From Cyclobacteriaceae bacterium (GTDB taxonomy: Bacteria; Bacteroidota; Bacteroidia; Cytophagales; Cyclobacteriaceae), in contig JANQOR010000038.1 of assembly GCA_028285685.1 (NCBI GenBank), positions 248,001 to 312,000 on the forward strand: 64,000 bases of DNA, given 5' to 3'. Numbering within the stretch: the stretch's first letter is position 1; every line of letters begins with the position of its first letter. Positions 32,791-42,229 of the stretch are shown here, one piece after another. The position numbers and the translations under genes are program-made. The notes below the pieces were generated by a model that saw nothing but the letters and a program-made list of their open reading frames with translations, was not told the origin of the DNA and did not search any database.

Positions 32791-35393
32791 GCGAGTCAAT
32801 GAACATATCACCTCCTAAACTTCCACTAAAATTTCTTAAGTGGTTTTGCAATCCGGATATGGTGGAGGATGTAGAAGGTGATATTTCAGAACTATTTTCA
32901 AAAAGGTTAAAACAAAATAAACTAAAGGCCAGACTCTTTTTCACACTGGACGTGCTACTGCTTTTTCGTCCTGGCATGATTAGGAAATTCGAGCCGATCA
33001 ACAAAATAATCAATTACGCCATGGTTAGAAACTACATAAAGATTGCACAGAGAAATGCTGTTAGGTACAAGGGTTTTACTCTCCTTAACTTGTTAGGACT
33101 AGTTATTGGGATTGCCGCGAGTACGCTTATCCTGCTATGGATAAATGACGAGGTAAGAATGGATAAATTCCACACTAAGGGAGATAAAATCTATCAATTA
33201 TTCAGAAACATGCGTCAGTCAGGTGGGATCGTAAATACTACGTTTACTGTTCCCAAGCCGGCAGCTGATATGCTACGGAATGAGTATCCGGAAGTAACGC
33301 AGACAACACAAGTAAGTTGGCCGGTAACTTTCCGATTTAGCCTTGAGGAAAATGGCTCTGATGAAGTCGGAAGGTACGTTACTCCGGAATTTTTGGACAT
33401 GTTTTCCTTTCCCCTCATCGCGGGAGACAAGGCTTCAGTACTAGCAGATCTTAGCTCTATCGTAGTATCAGAGACAGTAGCACGGAAGTTTTTCGGGAAA
33501 GATTGGCGTGAAGAAACAATTGGGAAAACATTGAGGCTTGATGGAACCAGAGATGCAAAAATCACTGGGATATTTGAAGATATCGGAGATAACTCCTCAC
33601 TAAGGTTCGATTTTCTCCTACCTGCCCAAGAGTTTTATAGCAGGAACGACTGGGTTGATGATTGGGGCAATGGCAGTTTTGGTGTCTACTTCACCGTGGA
33701 CAATGAAATAGCGGCAAAGACTGTGGCAGAACGTGTGCTTAATGAGATCAAGGTTCATGCTGCTGGACAAGATAATGCAGGAGATGAGGAGCTGGTTATT
33801 CACAAGTATCAGGACTACTACTTGTATTCAAATTGGGACAATGGAGTGATTAATGGAGGACGAATTGATTACGTTAATATAATGTCGGTCGTGGCTGTTT
33901 TCATTTTGATTGTCGCTTGTATCAATTTTATGAATCTGGCAACTGCTCGTTCCGGTAGGAGATCAAAGGAGATTGGACTGAGAAAAGTAATGGGCGCTCA
34001 CAAGAAATCCATCAGTATCCAGTTCTACGTTGAAGCTTTTCTCTTGACATCCATCGCAGTCGTATTGGCTATAGGGATTGTGATTGTCCTCTTACCCTAC
34101 TTTAATATTCTGGTCGAAAAGTCGTTGTTTCTGGATTTTACTCTACTACAAACATGGGTGTATTTCTTTGGGATTATTATTGTCGTTACAGTGTTATCAG
34201 GAAGCTATCCGGCCTTACTTCTACCTACGTTCAACATTATTCAGTCGCTAAAGGGCACTGTTAAACAGTCTTCCGGAGCGGCATATTTTAGAAAAGGACT
34301 TGTGGTGTTCCAATTTGCCATCTCTACACTTCTAATAATTGGTACTTCAGTTGTTTACAAACAAATCAATTACATCTTAACTAAGGATTTAGGCTTGGAT
34401 AAGGAAAACCTGGTAGCTGTGAGCATGGAGGGTGATTTGGGACGTAGACTTGATACCTATAAAACGGAGCTGATGAATATCCCTGAAGTTAAGGCTGTAA
34501 CTGGTTCTTCAGGCAATCCCTTGAACTATGGACGGTCTACGAGCTCTGCAAATTGGGAAGGAAAAAGCCCCGACGCTGGCTATGAAATCAACATCATGCT
34601 TACAGATTACGATTTCATACAAACCATGGGAATGGATATGAAACTAGGGCGTGATTTTTCAAATGAACTAGCTGATTCCACCAACTTTATCATCAACGAA
34701 GCAGCTGCTGAGCTAATGGGTTTTGATGACCCGCTCCAAAAGGATCTCTCCTTTTGGGGAATTGATGGCAATATAATCGGTGTAGTAAAAGACTTTCATA
34801 TGGCCGATATGTATGAGCCAATTGCTCCTTTAATTATCACCTGTATATCTCCTGGGAGCTCTTCAGTGGCTTTTGTAAGGATACAAGGCAGTCCTAATTC
34901 TGCTCTGAAATCGATTGAAAAAGTCACTAAGGAATTCAATCCGGCATTTGATTTTGACTATCAATTCGTCGACGAATCATTTGCTGAAACGTATCGAGCA
35001 GAGAGAACATTGAGTACCCTGGCTGGCATTTTTGCAGTCATCTCAATTCTAATTTCATGCCTTGGACTATTTGGATTGTCAGCGTTTACTGCCGAAAGAA
35101 GATCGTTAGAAATTGGCGTCCGTAAAGTGCACGGGGCAAGTGTTCCACAGATTTTGGTTTTGCTTTCAAAGGACTATTCCAAGCTGATGCTAATTGCCTT
35201 CATTCTGGCCATTCCCTTTGGATATTATTTTACTCAGAAGTGGTTAGATGATTTCGAATTTAGGACAGCACTTGACCCTTTTGTTTTCCTAATAGCGGGC
35301 ATCCTGACCTTTTTGATCGGTGTTCTCACGGTTAGCGCGAAGTCCTACCAGGCAGCTACAGTGAATCCGACGGATTCACTTAAGGACGAATAG
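32787..35393 (+). CDS. FtsX/MacB-type ABC transporter permease with N-terminal prefix domain
   Basis: 868 residues. Residues 1-75 are the cytoplasmic permease prefix domain (PPKLPLKFLKWFCNPDMVEDVEGDISELFSKRL). First membrane helix near 95-115, then a periplasmic MacB_PCD region, FtsX domain with three helices (about 370-510), a second periplasmic region, and a second FtsX domain at the C terminus (SILISCLGLFGLSAFTAERRSLEIGVRKVHGAS), ending VNPTDSLKDE. The two-fold organisation is that of bacteroidete MacB-like exporters. No ATP-binding subunit is encoded next to it. It is coupled to the PadR gene and followed by a terminator. Substrate unknown; antimicrobial or lipoprotein extrusion are possibilities. 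Confidence 0.9.
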   Translation: MSESMNISPPKLPLKFLKWFCNPDMVEDVEGDISELFSKRLKQNKLKARLFFTLDVLLLFRPGMIRKFEPINKIINYAMVRNYIKIAQRNAVRYKGFTLLNLLGLVIGIAASTLILLWINDEVRMDKFHTKGDKIYQLFRNMRQSGGIVNTTFTVPKPAADMLRNEYPEVTQTTQVSWPVTFRFSLEENGSDEVGRYVTPEFLDMFSFPLIAGDKASVLADLSSIVVSETVARKFFGKDWREETIGKTLRLDGTRDAKITGIFEDIGDNSSLRFDFLLPAQEFYSRNDWVDDWGNGSFGVYFTVDNEIAAKTVAERVLNEIKVHAAGQDNAGDEELVIHKYQDYYLYSNWDNGVINGGRIDYVNIMSVVAVFILIVACINFMNLATARSGRRSKEIGLRKVMGAHKKSISIQFYVEAFLLTSIAVVLAIGIVIVLLPYFNILVEKSLFLDFTLLQTWVYFFGIIIVVTVLSGSYPALLLPTFNIIQSLKGTVKQSSGAAYFRKGLVVFQFAISTLLIIGTSVVYKQINYILTKDLGLDKENLVAVSMEGDLGRRLDTYKTELMNIPEVKAVTGSSGNPLNYGRSTSSANWEGKSPDAGYEINIMLTDYDFIQTMGMDMKLGRDFSNELADSTNFIINEAAAELMGFDDPLQKDLSFWGIDGNIIGVVKDFHMADMYEPIAPLIITCISPGSSSVAFVRIQGSPNSALKSIEKVTKEFNPAFDFDYQFVDESFAETYRAERTLSTLAGIFAVISILISCLGLFGLSAFTAERRSLEIGVRKVHGASVPQILVLLSKDYSKLMLIAFILAIPFGYYFTQKWLDDFEFRTALDPFVFLIAGILTFLIGVLTVSAKSYQAATVNPTDSLKDE

Positions 35394-35400
35394 TATGCAT

Positions 35401-35439
35401 TAAAAGGGTTGGGTAGTCATCACCACCCAACCCTCTTTT
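35401..35439. terminator. bidirectional intrinsic terminator after the permease
   Basis: AGGGTTGGGT (35405-35414), ten-base loop, ACCCAACCCT (35425-35434), then CTTTTA; AAAA precedes the stem. Serves the permease gene and the convergent gene at 35469. Confidence 0.85.
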
Positions 35440-35468
35440 ACCTTCTGGAGATCTAATCTTGTGTTTGC

Positions 35469-36092
35469 TTAATTTCCGCCTTTAAGCTTCTTCATCATTT
35501 CAGAAAGGTTCCCACCCTCCTGGAAGGTTATCCCCTCCGGCACCTTTAATTTATCCTGCTGCACCTCTCCCTCTTTGATTGAAACGGCAGCTGAGTTCAT
35601 TTGCATTCCCATATTCACCTCCGTTTTCAGCGGAATGGAATTCCAGATCCATGTTTTACCTCTCATTTGCTTGATTTCCCAAACATCGCAGGTCCTGCCA
35701 AGCACATCCTCAGTTCCGGTTTTTTCTCCACCCATTTGCTTCATCATTCGTTCGCCGATTTCCTGCAGATCCTCATCACTTACGTTCTGAAAAAGCGGGT
35801 TTTCCATTTTTGTGCCTGTGTTGGTAGAAAGATCAATGGTATAAATGGTTTTCCCTTCTAGAATTGTCAAGGTTTTAGTCATTTGAGAAAATCCACCAAA
35901 ACTTAATTCGGTTTCAGTGTACTTGGCCTCTCTATATCCCCAGTCATCGAAATAGATCGTTTCAGTTCCCGATTGTGCGCCGCTGACCTCATATTCGATC
36001 ACTCCGGATTTTATACCATAACGTTTGAATTCTTGTGCGGTAACGACAAATGAAAATGAAAGTAAAAGAGCGGCGGACAAAAGTTCTTTCAT
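35469..36092 (-). CDS. exported DUF4412-like protein
   Basis: 207 residues with a signal peptide (MKELLSAALLLSFSFVVTAQ). The body has the pattern IKSGVIEYEVSGAQSGTETIYFDDWGYREAKY ... TLTILEGKTIYTIDL ... VLGRTCDVWEI ... TWIWNSIPLKTEV, matching the DUF4412-type family of periplasmic beta-rich proteins in Bacteroidota. The C-terminal MMKKLKGGN tail is basic. Function unknown. Monocistronic, ending at the bidirectional terminator. Confidence 0.72.
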   Translation of the reverse strand: MKELLSAALLLSFSFVVTAQEFKRYGIKSGVIEYEVSGAQSGTETIYFDDWGYREAKYTETELSFGGFSQMTKTLTILEGKTIYTIDLSTNTGTKMENPLFQNVSDEDLQEIGERMMKQMGGEKTGTEDVLGRTCDVWEIKQMRGKTWIWNSIPLKTEVNMGMQMNSAAVSIKEGEVQQDKLKVPEGITFQEGGNLSEMMKKLKGGN

Positions 36093-36201
36093 GGCTTTTT
36101 TGTAATTAAGGTGAAATAGATAACCCAGTAAGATAGTCGATTATTCCCTTCCTATCATGGAAGAGAACATGGATGAAACGTCGAGGTTTGTGGAAGTGCG
36201 T

Positions 36202-36750
36202 CTACTGCAGCAATACAGCTACTTTCGTCAGATCCCAACTAAGCGTCATAAAAAGCTCTCCCTCCGTCTCTTCGAAATCGATGGTGAACTGCTCGACAAC
36301 ATCGGGGACAGCTTGTACCGGAACGTCTACCGTTAGTGCATCGTATTTGGCCTGTCTACTGGCGCCATTTCTGGTTACGCCCCAGTCGTACTGCTTGTCG
36401 TTGAAGATCACTTTCCATGAGTCAGCCCCTGGAATGGTCCACAGTGTGTATTTCCCTGCTTTGAGAGAGCTTCCGCCGATGCTCAGATCGGATGCTGTTT
36501 CGAAAGTTGTAGCCTCATTTGCGCCAGTCCTCCAGACTTGGTTATAGGGAACCAAAGAACCAAAAATCGCTCTCCCTTTCTTGTAGGGTCGATTATAGAA
36601 TACCTCCAATTCATAATTAGCCTTCTTATATTCTACAATTTTCTCAGGGCTATGTTGTTTGGTCGAATAGATAATGTATTGGTAGCCTCCATATCCCACG
36701 GCTATAAGAGCTACGATAATGATCAAAATGATTTTAACAGTCTTCTTCAT
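36202..36750 (-). CDS. DUF2911 membrane-anchored protein
   Basis: 182 residues. N-terminal helix (VKIILIIIVALIAVGYGGYQYIIY) anchors it; the exported domain has the DUF2911 motifs VFYNRPYKKGRAIFGSLVPYNQVWRTGANEATTFETASDLSIGG, AGKYTLWTIPGADSWKVIFN and a C-terminal beta strand LFMTLSWDLTKVAVLL. The family is widespread in Bacteroidota and of unknown function. No operon partner. Confidence 0.88.
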   Translation of the reverse strand: MKKTVKIILIIIVALIAVGYGGYQYIIYSTKQHSPEKIVEYKKANYELEVFYNRPYKKGRAIFGSLVPYNQVWRTGANEATTFETASDLSIGGSSLKAGKYTLWTIPGADSWKVIFNDKQYDWGVTRNGASRQAKYDALTVDVPVQAVPDVVEQFTIDFEETEGELFMTLSWDLTKVAVLLQ

Positions 36751-36914
36751 AAGGTTTGGTTAGAAATAAATGATATCTGAATTAGTCCCCAAAGGCCTCC
36801 AACTCAAAATTGTTAAACAAAGAGACAAATTTTAGATGATTTGTGTTGCAGATATCTGCCTGGAATTTGTCAAAATGATTGGGTAATGCGTCGGCTATTT
36901 TTTAAATTAACTAG

Positions 36915-37496
36915 ATGAATCACCGACTGATCGTAGCCTTAGGCCTTATAGCGATATTCGGCCATTCTAAAGGGCAGATAAAAATCAACTTCCACAATAG
37001 CTTTGGAGTCAATGCAGTCAACCTGGAGGATGCCACAGGGACGCCTTTGTTTGATGATAGTTTGTCTCCAAATACACGACAGCTCGTGGACTGGAGTCGC
37101 TTTTACTACAATGGGGAAGTACAAGTCTTTACAGAAATTAGCGAAAATTTAGATCTGGGGGTAGGGATAGGCACCAATCGACTCTACTACTGGGAGGAGC
37201 GCTTCAGAAATTTGTTCGATACGAACTTTCAGTTTGATTACGGCACCATCTGGACGTTTGAAATTGCCGCAATCGCAAATATCAGGATCGAAGAGTGGTT
37301 TATTCAGAGCTCTGCCAGTTTCCACAATTTTACCACTGCCAGCGGGTCAACACTTGGCTTAGCTGCCGGACTGGGAAGAAACGTGGCTTTAAATGACAGT
37401 TTCTCAATCCCCATCTTGCTCAAGACTGATTTTGTCTTTGGCGACGGAACCACTATTGCTCCCAACCTTGGATTTGGAATAACCTATTCGCTGTAG
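36915..37496 (+). CDS. outer-membrane beta-barrel-like protein
   Basis: 193 residues with a signal peptide (MNHRLIVALGLIAIFGHSKGQ). Alternating-strand character: NSFGVNAVNLED, WSRFYYNGEVQVFTEISENLDLGVGIGTNRLYYWEE, WTFEIAAIANIRIEEWFIQSSASFHNFT, LGLAAGLGRNVAL, LLKTDFVFGDGTTIAPNLGFGITYSL. This suggests a small eight-strand OmpA/OmpX-like barrel. No family recognised with certainty. The HD-domain gene follows 40 bases downstream. Confidence 0.68.
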   Translation: MNHRLIVALGLIAIFGHSKGQIKINFHNSFGVNAVNLEDATGTPLFDDSLSPNTRQLVDWSRFYYNGEVQVFTEISENLDLGVGIGTNRLYYWEERFRNLFDTNFQFDYGTIWTFEIAAIANIRIEEWFIQSSASFHNFTTASGSTLGLAAGLGRNVALNDSFSIPILLKTDFVFGDGTTIAPNLGFGITYSL

Positions 37497-37536
37497 CCTC
37501 TGCTTAAGATTTAGAAAAAATCCACATTTTTGAGTC

Positions 37537-38076
37537 ATGACGAAACAAGAAGCGAAAGATATTCTGCTCTCCATGACCGAAAGCCCCAGCCTGCTACGCC
37601 ATGCCAGAACCGTTGAACTGGTGATGGAGGCGTATGCCGATAAATTTGGAGAGGACACCACCCTGTGGGGGAACACCGGACTCTTGCACGATGCGGACTA
37701 TGACAAATATCCCGAGGAGCATCCGAATCGGATCGTTAACCTTTTACGCGAGAAAGGCGAGGAGGAGATGGCGCATGCGATATCTGCGCATTATACAAAA
37801 TGGAATGTACCATACGACTCACTATTGGATAAAGCACTTTTGGCCAGTGATGAACTGACAGGTTTCATTGTTGCCTGTTGTCAGATTCGACCGGAAGGGA
37901 TTGAGACCTTAACCGCAAAGTCAGTAAAAAAGAAACTAAAGCAAAAAAGCTTTGCAGCTAAGGTGGAGCGTGATGAGATATCAGCAGGAGTTGAGTTGAT
38001 GGAGATTGACCTGACCGAGCATATAACTTTCATCATTGAGGTCCTGAAAAGAAACAAGGAAGAATTGGAAATATAG
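37537..38076 (+). CDS. HD-domain phosphohydrolase-like protein
   Basis: 179 residues. HD-superfamily metal ligands: H22 (SLLRHARTVE), H51-D52 (GLLHDADYD), and a downstream SAHYTKW histidine near 83-84. This pattern is that of small stand-alone HD proteins often annotated as hydrolases; nucleotide or phosphate-ester substrate unknown. C-terminal helices include a basic KSVKKKLKQKSFAAKVERDEIS segment. Its stop and the stop of the convergent macro-domain gene are one base apart. Confidence 0.85.
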   Translation: MTKQEAKDILLSMTESPSLLRHARTVELVMEAYADKFGEDTTLWGNTGLLHDADYDKYPEEHPNRIVNLLREKGEEEMAHAISAHYTKWNVPYDSLLDKALLASDELTGFIVACCQIRPEGIETLTAKSVKKKLKQKSFAAKVERDEISAGVELMEIDLTEHITFIIEVLKRNKEELEI

Positions 38077-38077
38077 A

Positions 38078-38602
38078 TTACTTGCCCAGCTCCTGCGTTA
38101 CAAGGTCGTAGTTCTCGTCATCGAAGCAAACCAGGAAAACCTTGTCAATTCGATTATCTGTCTGTAGAATTTGGTTGAGGGTTTGAACTGAGATGGCTGC
38201 TGCCATGTCCTTTGGGAATCCGTAAATGCCTGTGCTAATATTCGGAAAGGCAATCGTTCGTAGTTGATGATCTGCGGCCAGGTGCAAGGAATTCTTGTAG
38301 CAATTTGCTAACAGTTGTTCTTCATCGTGTGTTCCGCCGTTCCAGACCGGGCCAACAGTGTGTATAACATGTCGGGATGGGAGATCTCCAGCCGTGGTCA
38401 AAACGGCCTCACCAGTTTTACAACCACCCTGCTTTGCGACTATTTTTCTGCATTCTTCTAAAATTGAAGGACCACCGGCACGGTGAATAGCACCATCTAC
38501 GCCACCACCACCCATCAACGAGCTGTTAGCGGCATTTACTATTGCGTCAGCAGATATTTTGGTTATATCACCCTGAATGCATTCGATTTTTTCGGAGATC
38601 AT
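38078..38602 (-). CDS. macro-domain O-acetyl-ADP-ribose deacetylase (YmdB-like)
   Basis: 174 residues from [14 protein letters not shown]; an upstream Met at 38614 would add four residues. Macro domain motifs: [35 protein letters not shown] (ADP-ribose binding, Asn and Gly-rich loop), [31 protein letters not shown] (second binding loop). It removes ADP-ribose from acetyl esters or proteins. No partner ADP-ribosyltransferase lies next to it, arguing for a housekeeping role. Family assignment is firm. Confidence 0.93.
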   Translation of the reverse strand: MISEKIECIQGDITKISADAIVNAANSSLMGGGGVDGAIHRAGGPSILEECRKIVAKQGGCKTGEAVLTTAGDLPSRHVIHTVGPVWNGGTHDEEQLLANCYKNSLHLAADHQLRTIAFPNISTGIYGFPKDMAAAISVQTLNQILQTDNRIDKVFLVCFDDENYDLVTQELGK

Positions 38603-38632
38603 TGCTAGGTTCAAAAAACTCCATTAAAGTAC

Positions 38633-39427
38633 TCAAATACTGATTAACTCCCTTGCTGGCAATGACACGTGAATGCTGTCCATTTCGAGCGTTCCGTCAT
38701 AGTTTCCTGAATCATCGTTAAGAAAAATGCCAAATTGATTGCCACCTCTTCCCTTTAGATCAACAGGGCCACATCCCTCGCCTGCCAGGCAAAGCCAGGC
38801 CGATCCACCACTGTGATTCTGCTTGAGAGAAACCACTCGTTCTTTTCCCAGCTCTTTCACTACATGGCTGCCCATACGACCTGACCCTTCACTGATGATG
38901 TTGTGAATATTTCCGGTCAAAGCAATGAAGAAATTATTAGGATAGCTTCTGACATCTTCCAGCAACCGATCCGCCATGATTCGATCGCGTTCTCCAGAGC
39001 CTTCCACGTCGAGAAACACAACGTCAATACGCTGTTTATTTTTTCGGAGTTTTCGAACGGATTCAATGAGTTGAAAAATGGACTGACTGGCACGGCCATC
39101 CTGGTAGTCACGTGACCAAAAATTCAAACCAAGAAACTTTCTCTTTGCTTCGCTGGATCCGTCCGAATCCAGGTACTCGTCCAATTGCTCCTGATCGGCC
39201 TGAGGTAGTTCCAGAGCGATTGTCACCATCAGTTCTTTCTTCAAAGCGTTACATGCAATTTGTCCGGCAAATTCCGGACTTTCCCTGGTGCCATGTATCT
39301 CTCCTAGCAATACGACTTGCCCAGGTTGCAGTAGCGGTTCAGCGCCAGGCAGGGGAGGACATAAGTGCTCACAGCCGGAAAGTGCTGCTGCTATCGAGAG
39401 GATCAGAAAATTTTTGAAAAGGTTCAT
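38633..39427 (-). CDS. ChaN-like haem-binding/uptake lipoprotein
   Basis: 264 residues, lipoprotein signal with LSGC (Cys19). ChaN-family motifs: VVLLGEIHGTRESPEFAGQIACNAL, VTIALELPQADQEQLDEYL, FFIALTGNIHNII. ChaN proteins of this fold (TraB/ChaN-like EreA superfamily) have been linked to haem/iron uptake, and the conserved Glu/His (GEIHG) also appears in EreA-type esterases; here neither role is proven. First gene left of the accessory island; it points away from it. Confidence 0.82.
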   Translation of the reverse strand: MNLFKNFLILSIAAALSGCEHLCPPLPGAEPLLQPGQVVLLGEIHGTRESPEFAGQIACNALKKELMVTIALELPQADQEQLDEYLDSDGSSEAKRKFLGLNFWSRDYQDGRASQSIFQLIESVRKLRKNKQRIDVVFLDVEGSGERDRIMADRLLEDVRSYPNNFFIALTGNIHNIISEGSGRMGSHVVKELGKERVVSLKQNHSGGSAWLCLAGEGCGPVDLKGRGGNQFGIFLNDDSGNYDGTLEMDSIHVSLPARELISI

Positions 39428-39756
39428 GAAAGGCTAGTTGTTCTCAATTGCGCTTTTTAAATACGCTCCGATAACTAGCAGGTTGGTTAAGAAAAAGTTA
39501 AAGCTGATAACGAATGGATAAAAGATCACTTAATAGAAGATCCATCCTGTTGAATTGACTCCGGAACGGTCGGTCAATCCGCTAGTAGGAAGATAAACGA
39601 CATTAGGTAAAGAGGTTGGCTTAACTTGATGTATTGGTATGTTAAGTTGGCATAAATGGATAAATTCCGTATATAAAAGTGTTAGTCACAACTGCCGTGC
39701 CGATCAAGTTTCTTTCTAGCAAGACCATTTATATTTACGTTATTTACGAGAAATGA
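39428..39756. other. 329-bp gene-free boundary of the accessory island
   Basis: No ORF of note. A small imperfect hairpin (TTGAC/GTCAA around a CCG-GAA-CGG core, about 39551-39575) and a partial inverted pair AACTT/AAGTT near 39625-39650 are visible; neither is a clear terminator. No tRNA end or direct repeat indicating an attachment site was recognised. The last 80 bases are AT-rich and probably contain the promoter of the ATPase gene. Confidence 0.4.
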
Positions 39757-41391
39757 ATGGGTGCATCACAATTTAAATTCAAACGGAACATAGATATCGG
39801 TAGCCTAGATGCAGAAAATGATAGGTTTCTGATTTCAGCTTTCGTAGATAAAAATGATCTATCCCTATTAAGGGACATGAACAACCCTAAATGCATTCTA
39901 CTTGGAAGAACTGGATCAGGTAAATCAGCCTTAATCAAATATCTAGAAGAGCATGAACCTTACGGTGTTAGAATTGATCCCGAAAGTATCTCGCTTAGAC
40001 ACCTAAGTAACTCAGACATAATTCAGTACTTCAAAAAATTAAATGTCAAGCTTGATTTATTCTATAAGGTTCTATGGAAACATGTTTTCATAGTAGAGCT
40101 GATTAAACTCTACTATGATAATAACATTGATAAGTCAAAGAGTATTATTGATTGGTTAAAAAATCAATTCCCAGATAAGGCAAAAAAAAGCTCTTTAGAT
40201 TATCTAGAAAATTGGGAAGATAAATTTTGGGAGGATACTGAATATCGAGTCAAGGAACTAGAAACCTCATTGGAAAAAAGATTTAAAGGTGAACTTGGAG
40301 GCCAAGTTGATATAAAAGATTTAATGAAGCTTTCAACGAAAGGAGAAAGCGAAGCTAAGGACACTAATACTGTTAAATATGAGGTAATCAACAAAGCTCA
40401 AAAGGTCATTAATGAGTCGCAGATAGAACATATCAATAACATTCTGGATATAATGAAATCCAAAATATTCAGTAAAACTCAAAAGAAATTTTTCATTGTT
40501 ATTGATGATCTGGATAAAGAATGGGTATCCGATGTTATTGTTTATGATTTGCTGAAAGCTTTAATTGAAACCATAAAAGATTTAAGTAAGATTGGTAACG
40601 TTAAAATAGTCATAGCTCTCAGAACCAACATCCATAAAAGGATATTGAAGTCGAATCTTACAAGGGGTGTTCAACGAGAAAAGTACAATCATCTTTATCT
40701 AGACATCAGATGGTCAGAATCGGAATTAAAGCAACTCCTTAACAACAGGTTGCGAGAGCTGATGCGAGGATCTTATACTTCCGAAAGTCCTACGATTGAT
40801 GATATCCTTCCAGATGCAAAAACGCAGGGAAAAACGATAATTTCTGGATTTGACTACATGATTGAAAGAACATTTATGCGACCTAGAGATGTAATAGACT
40901 TTTTCAACAAATGCATCAAGCATGCCGACGGAAAAACTAAAATTTCCAGAGAAGTACTAAAGTTTGCGGAAGATGAATATTCACACGAAAGGTTACGAGC
41001 TCTTAACGACGAATGGTTAGAAAATTATGGAAGTCTATTTTGCCTCTATGGATTTCTAAAGGGGGTGTCCACAGGGTTTAAGAAGGACGAGGTAAAGGAA
41101 TTAGCAGAGGAGTACTTTGTGGAAATTATTGGAAATGATGAAGTCAAGAAACTTAGTTCAGAATTACAAGCAATGTTCGAAACATATGGAGAAGATTTTG
41201 AATTGGACAAACTTCTTTGTCATGTTCTAATCATTCTTTATGAAACAGGACTACTTGGAATTAAGATCAGTCCAGAGACAAAGAATGAATATGTCTATGA
41301 ATCCTACACAGCGATTGAAGTGAGAGATCTTTTACCAGATTCAAAGTTTTACATTCACCCAATGTTTAAAAAAGCTCTTCGAATAAAATAG
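39757..41391 (+). CDS. P-loop ATPase of the Sll1717/KAP-like group, candidate defence gene
   Basis: 544 residues. Walker A GRTGSGKSAL at 50-59, Walker B IVIDDLD at 247-253 and an ALRTN sensor-like motif at 287-291. N-terminal segment ENDRFLISAFVDKNDLSLLRDMNNPKCILLG and the later RPRDVIDFFNKCIKHA are features of the Sll1717-type P-loop ATPase family, related to KAP/STAND NTPases. No signal peptide or membrane helix. Codon use is visibly more AT-rich than flanking genes (many AAA, ATA, TTA codons), suggesting horizontal acquisition. Stand-alone, first in the + strand island. Role in phage defence or DNA metabolism is a hypothesis. Confidence 0.8.
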   Translation: MGASQFKFKRNIDIGSLDAENDRFLISAFVDKNDLSLLRDMNNPKCILLGRTGSGKSALIKYLEEHEPYGVRIDPESISLRHLSNSDIIQYFKKLNVKLDLFYKVLWKHVFIVELIKLYYDNNIDKSKSIIDWLKNQFPDKAKKSSLDYLENWEDKFWEDTEYRVKELETSLEKRFKGELGGQVDIKDLMKLSTKGESEAKDTNTVKYEVINKAQKVINESQIEHINNILDIMKSKIFSKTQKKFFIVIDDLDKEWVSDVIVYDLLKALIETIKDLSKIGNVKIVIALRTNIHKRILKSNLTRGVQREKYNHLYLDIRWSESELKQLLNNRLRELMRGSYTSESPTIDDILPDAKTQGKTIISGFDYMIERTFMRPRDVIDFFNKCIKHADGKTKISREVLKFAEDEYSHERLRALNDEWLENYGSLFCLYGFLKGVSTGFKKDEVKELAEEYFVEIIGNDEVKKLSSELQAMFETYGEDFELDKLLCHVLIILYETGLLGIKISPETKNEYVYESYTAIEVRDLLPDSKFYIHPMFKKALRIK

Positions 41392-41399
41392 TGTGTAGC

Positions 41400-41510
41400 T
41401 AACAAACGATATAGCACATGCCTCTAAATAGTTACTTGAAAGTGCAGTGCAAATCCGCTAGCTTAGAAGAAATAAACAAAAACCGGAGGCACGTTCTTAT
41501 CTGGACGTTA
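41400..41510. repeat. attC-like imperfect inverted repeat (border A)
   Basis: Left arm 41400-41424 begins TAACAAACG and ends GCCTC; right arm 41486-41510 begins GAGGC and ends ACGTTA. The arms are complementary at about 16 of 25 positions, including both ends, with 61 bases between. TAACAAACG matches the left end of Vibrio-type attC sites; the right core CGTTACC does not fit the GTTRRRY consensus well. Sits right after the ATPase stop. Confidence 0.4.
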
Positions 41511-41542
41511 CCTGTCAGCGCTGCATCTAGCCCAGTAATATT

Positions 41543-42148
41543 TTGAAAGGCAAAATCGCATACACAATCGGTCTTTCTTGCGGTGTTCTTGCCCTGACCG
41601 TGGGAACTGGGATATTTCTAATCTGGTGGGCTGCTAGAGATTGGTTCGCCATTTCGTTAGTAGACCTTGAGGTATATGGCTTCTTCTGGATAATGATCGC
41701 AACTCCAATAGCATCGATTGGATTATTTCTTATGCTATTCGCGCTTGGAAACAACTATCCAAAGTTCCTGAAAAGAACAACTTTAGCTCTCCTACTAATA
41801 CTATCCAATATTCCAGCTGTGCATTTGATATTGGAAAAACATTCTGACCTTAGCCAACAAGCATATTTTAAATTGACCAACCACAGCAATTTGGACAACC
41901 TTGAACTAACAATCTCAGCTTCAACTTTTGAACAGGAACTTGGCGAATTGAATCAAGGCGAATCGATCGTGAGTAATTTCTATCCCAAATACCTAAGTTC
42001 TTCAAGAACTAGCGTGCCACTTGTTGACTCTGTTAGGGTAACAATTCTTACCTCGGAACAAGAATACAAAGCTGTTCTTCCAACTATGTACAAAGGGAGT
42101 TGCAGTCGTTTCGTCCTAACCGAAGATTTTGAAGTGAAATGGAAATAG
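41543..42148 (+). CDS. uncharacterised membrane protein, TTG start
   Basis: 201 residues. TTG at 41543 is the only start available: an in-frame TAG lies at 41528-41530 and no ATG follows until the second helix. Three hydrophobic helices (IAYTIGLSCGVLALTVGTGIFLIWW; FFWIMIATPIASIGLFLMLFAL; TTLALLLILSNIPAVHLIL) precede a soluble beta-rich exported portion (LTNHSNLDNLELTISASTFEQELGEL, VDSVRVTILTSEQEYKAVLP). No family recognised. Flanked on both sides by attC-like inverted repeats, as a single-gene cassette would be. Confidence 0.65.
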   Translation: MKGKIAYTIGLSCGVLALTVGTGIFLIWWAARDWFAISLVDLEVYGFFWIMIATPIASIGLFLMLFALGNNYPKFLKRTTLALLLILSNIPAVHLILEKHSDLSQQAYFKLTNHSNLDNLELTISASTFEQELGELNQGESIVSNFYPKYLSSSRTSVPLVDSVRVTILTSEQEYKAVLPTMYKGSCSRFVLTEDFEVKWK

Positions 42149-42156
42149 CCGACAGG

Positions 42157-42215
42157 TAACAGACGCTAAAGTGCAATATGTCAAAGTGCTTCTTGCAACT
42201 TTCCTGCTGTTAGAC
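42157..42215. repeat. attC-like imperfect inverted repeat (border B)
   Basis: Left arm TAACAG...GTGCAA (42157-42176), right arm TTGCAA...CTGTTA (42193-42212); 14 of 20 positions pair without gaps, more with one bulge. The right end reads GTTAGAC (42209-42215), a perfect match to the integron core consensus GTTRRRY. Total length 59 bp, within the normal attC range. Immediately follows the stop of the membrane protein gene. Confidence 0.5.
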
Positions 42216-42229
42216 CGAAAAGCTTCGCT

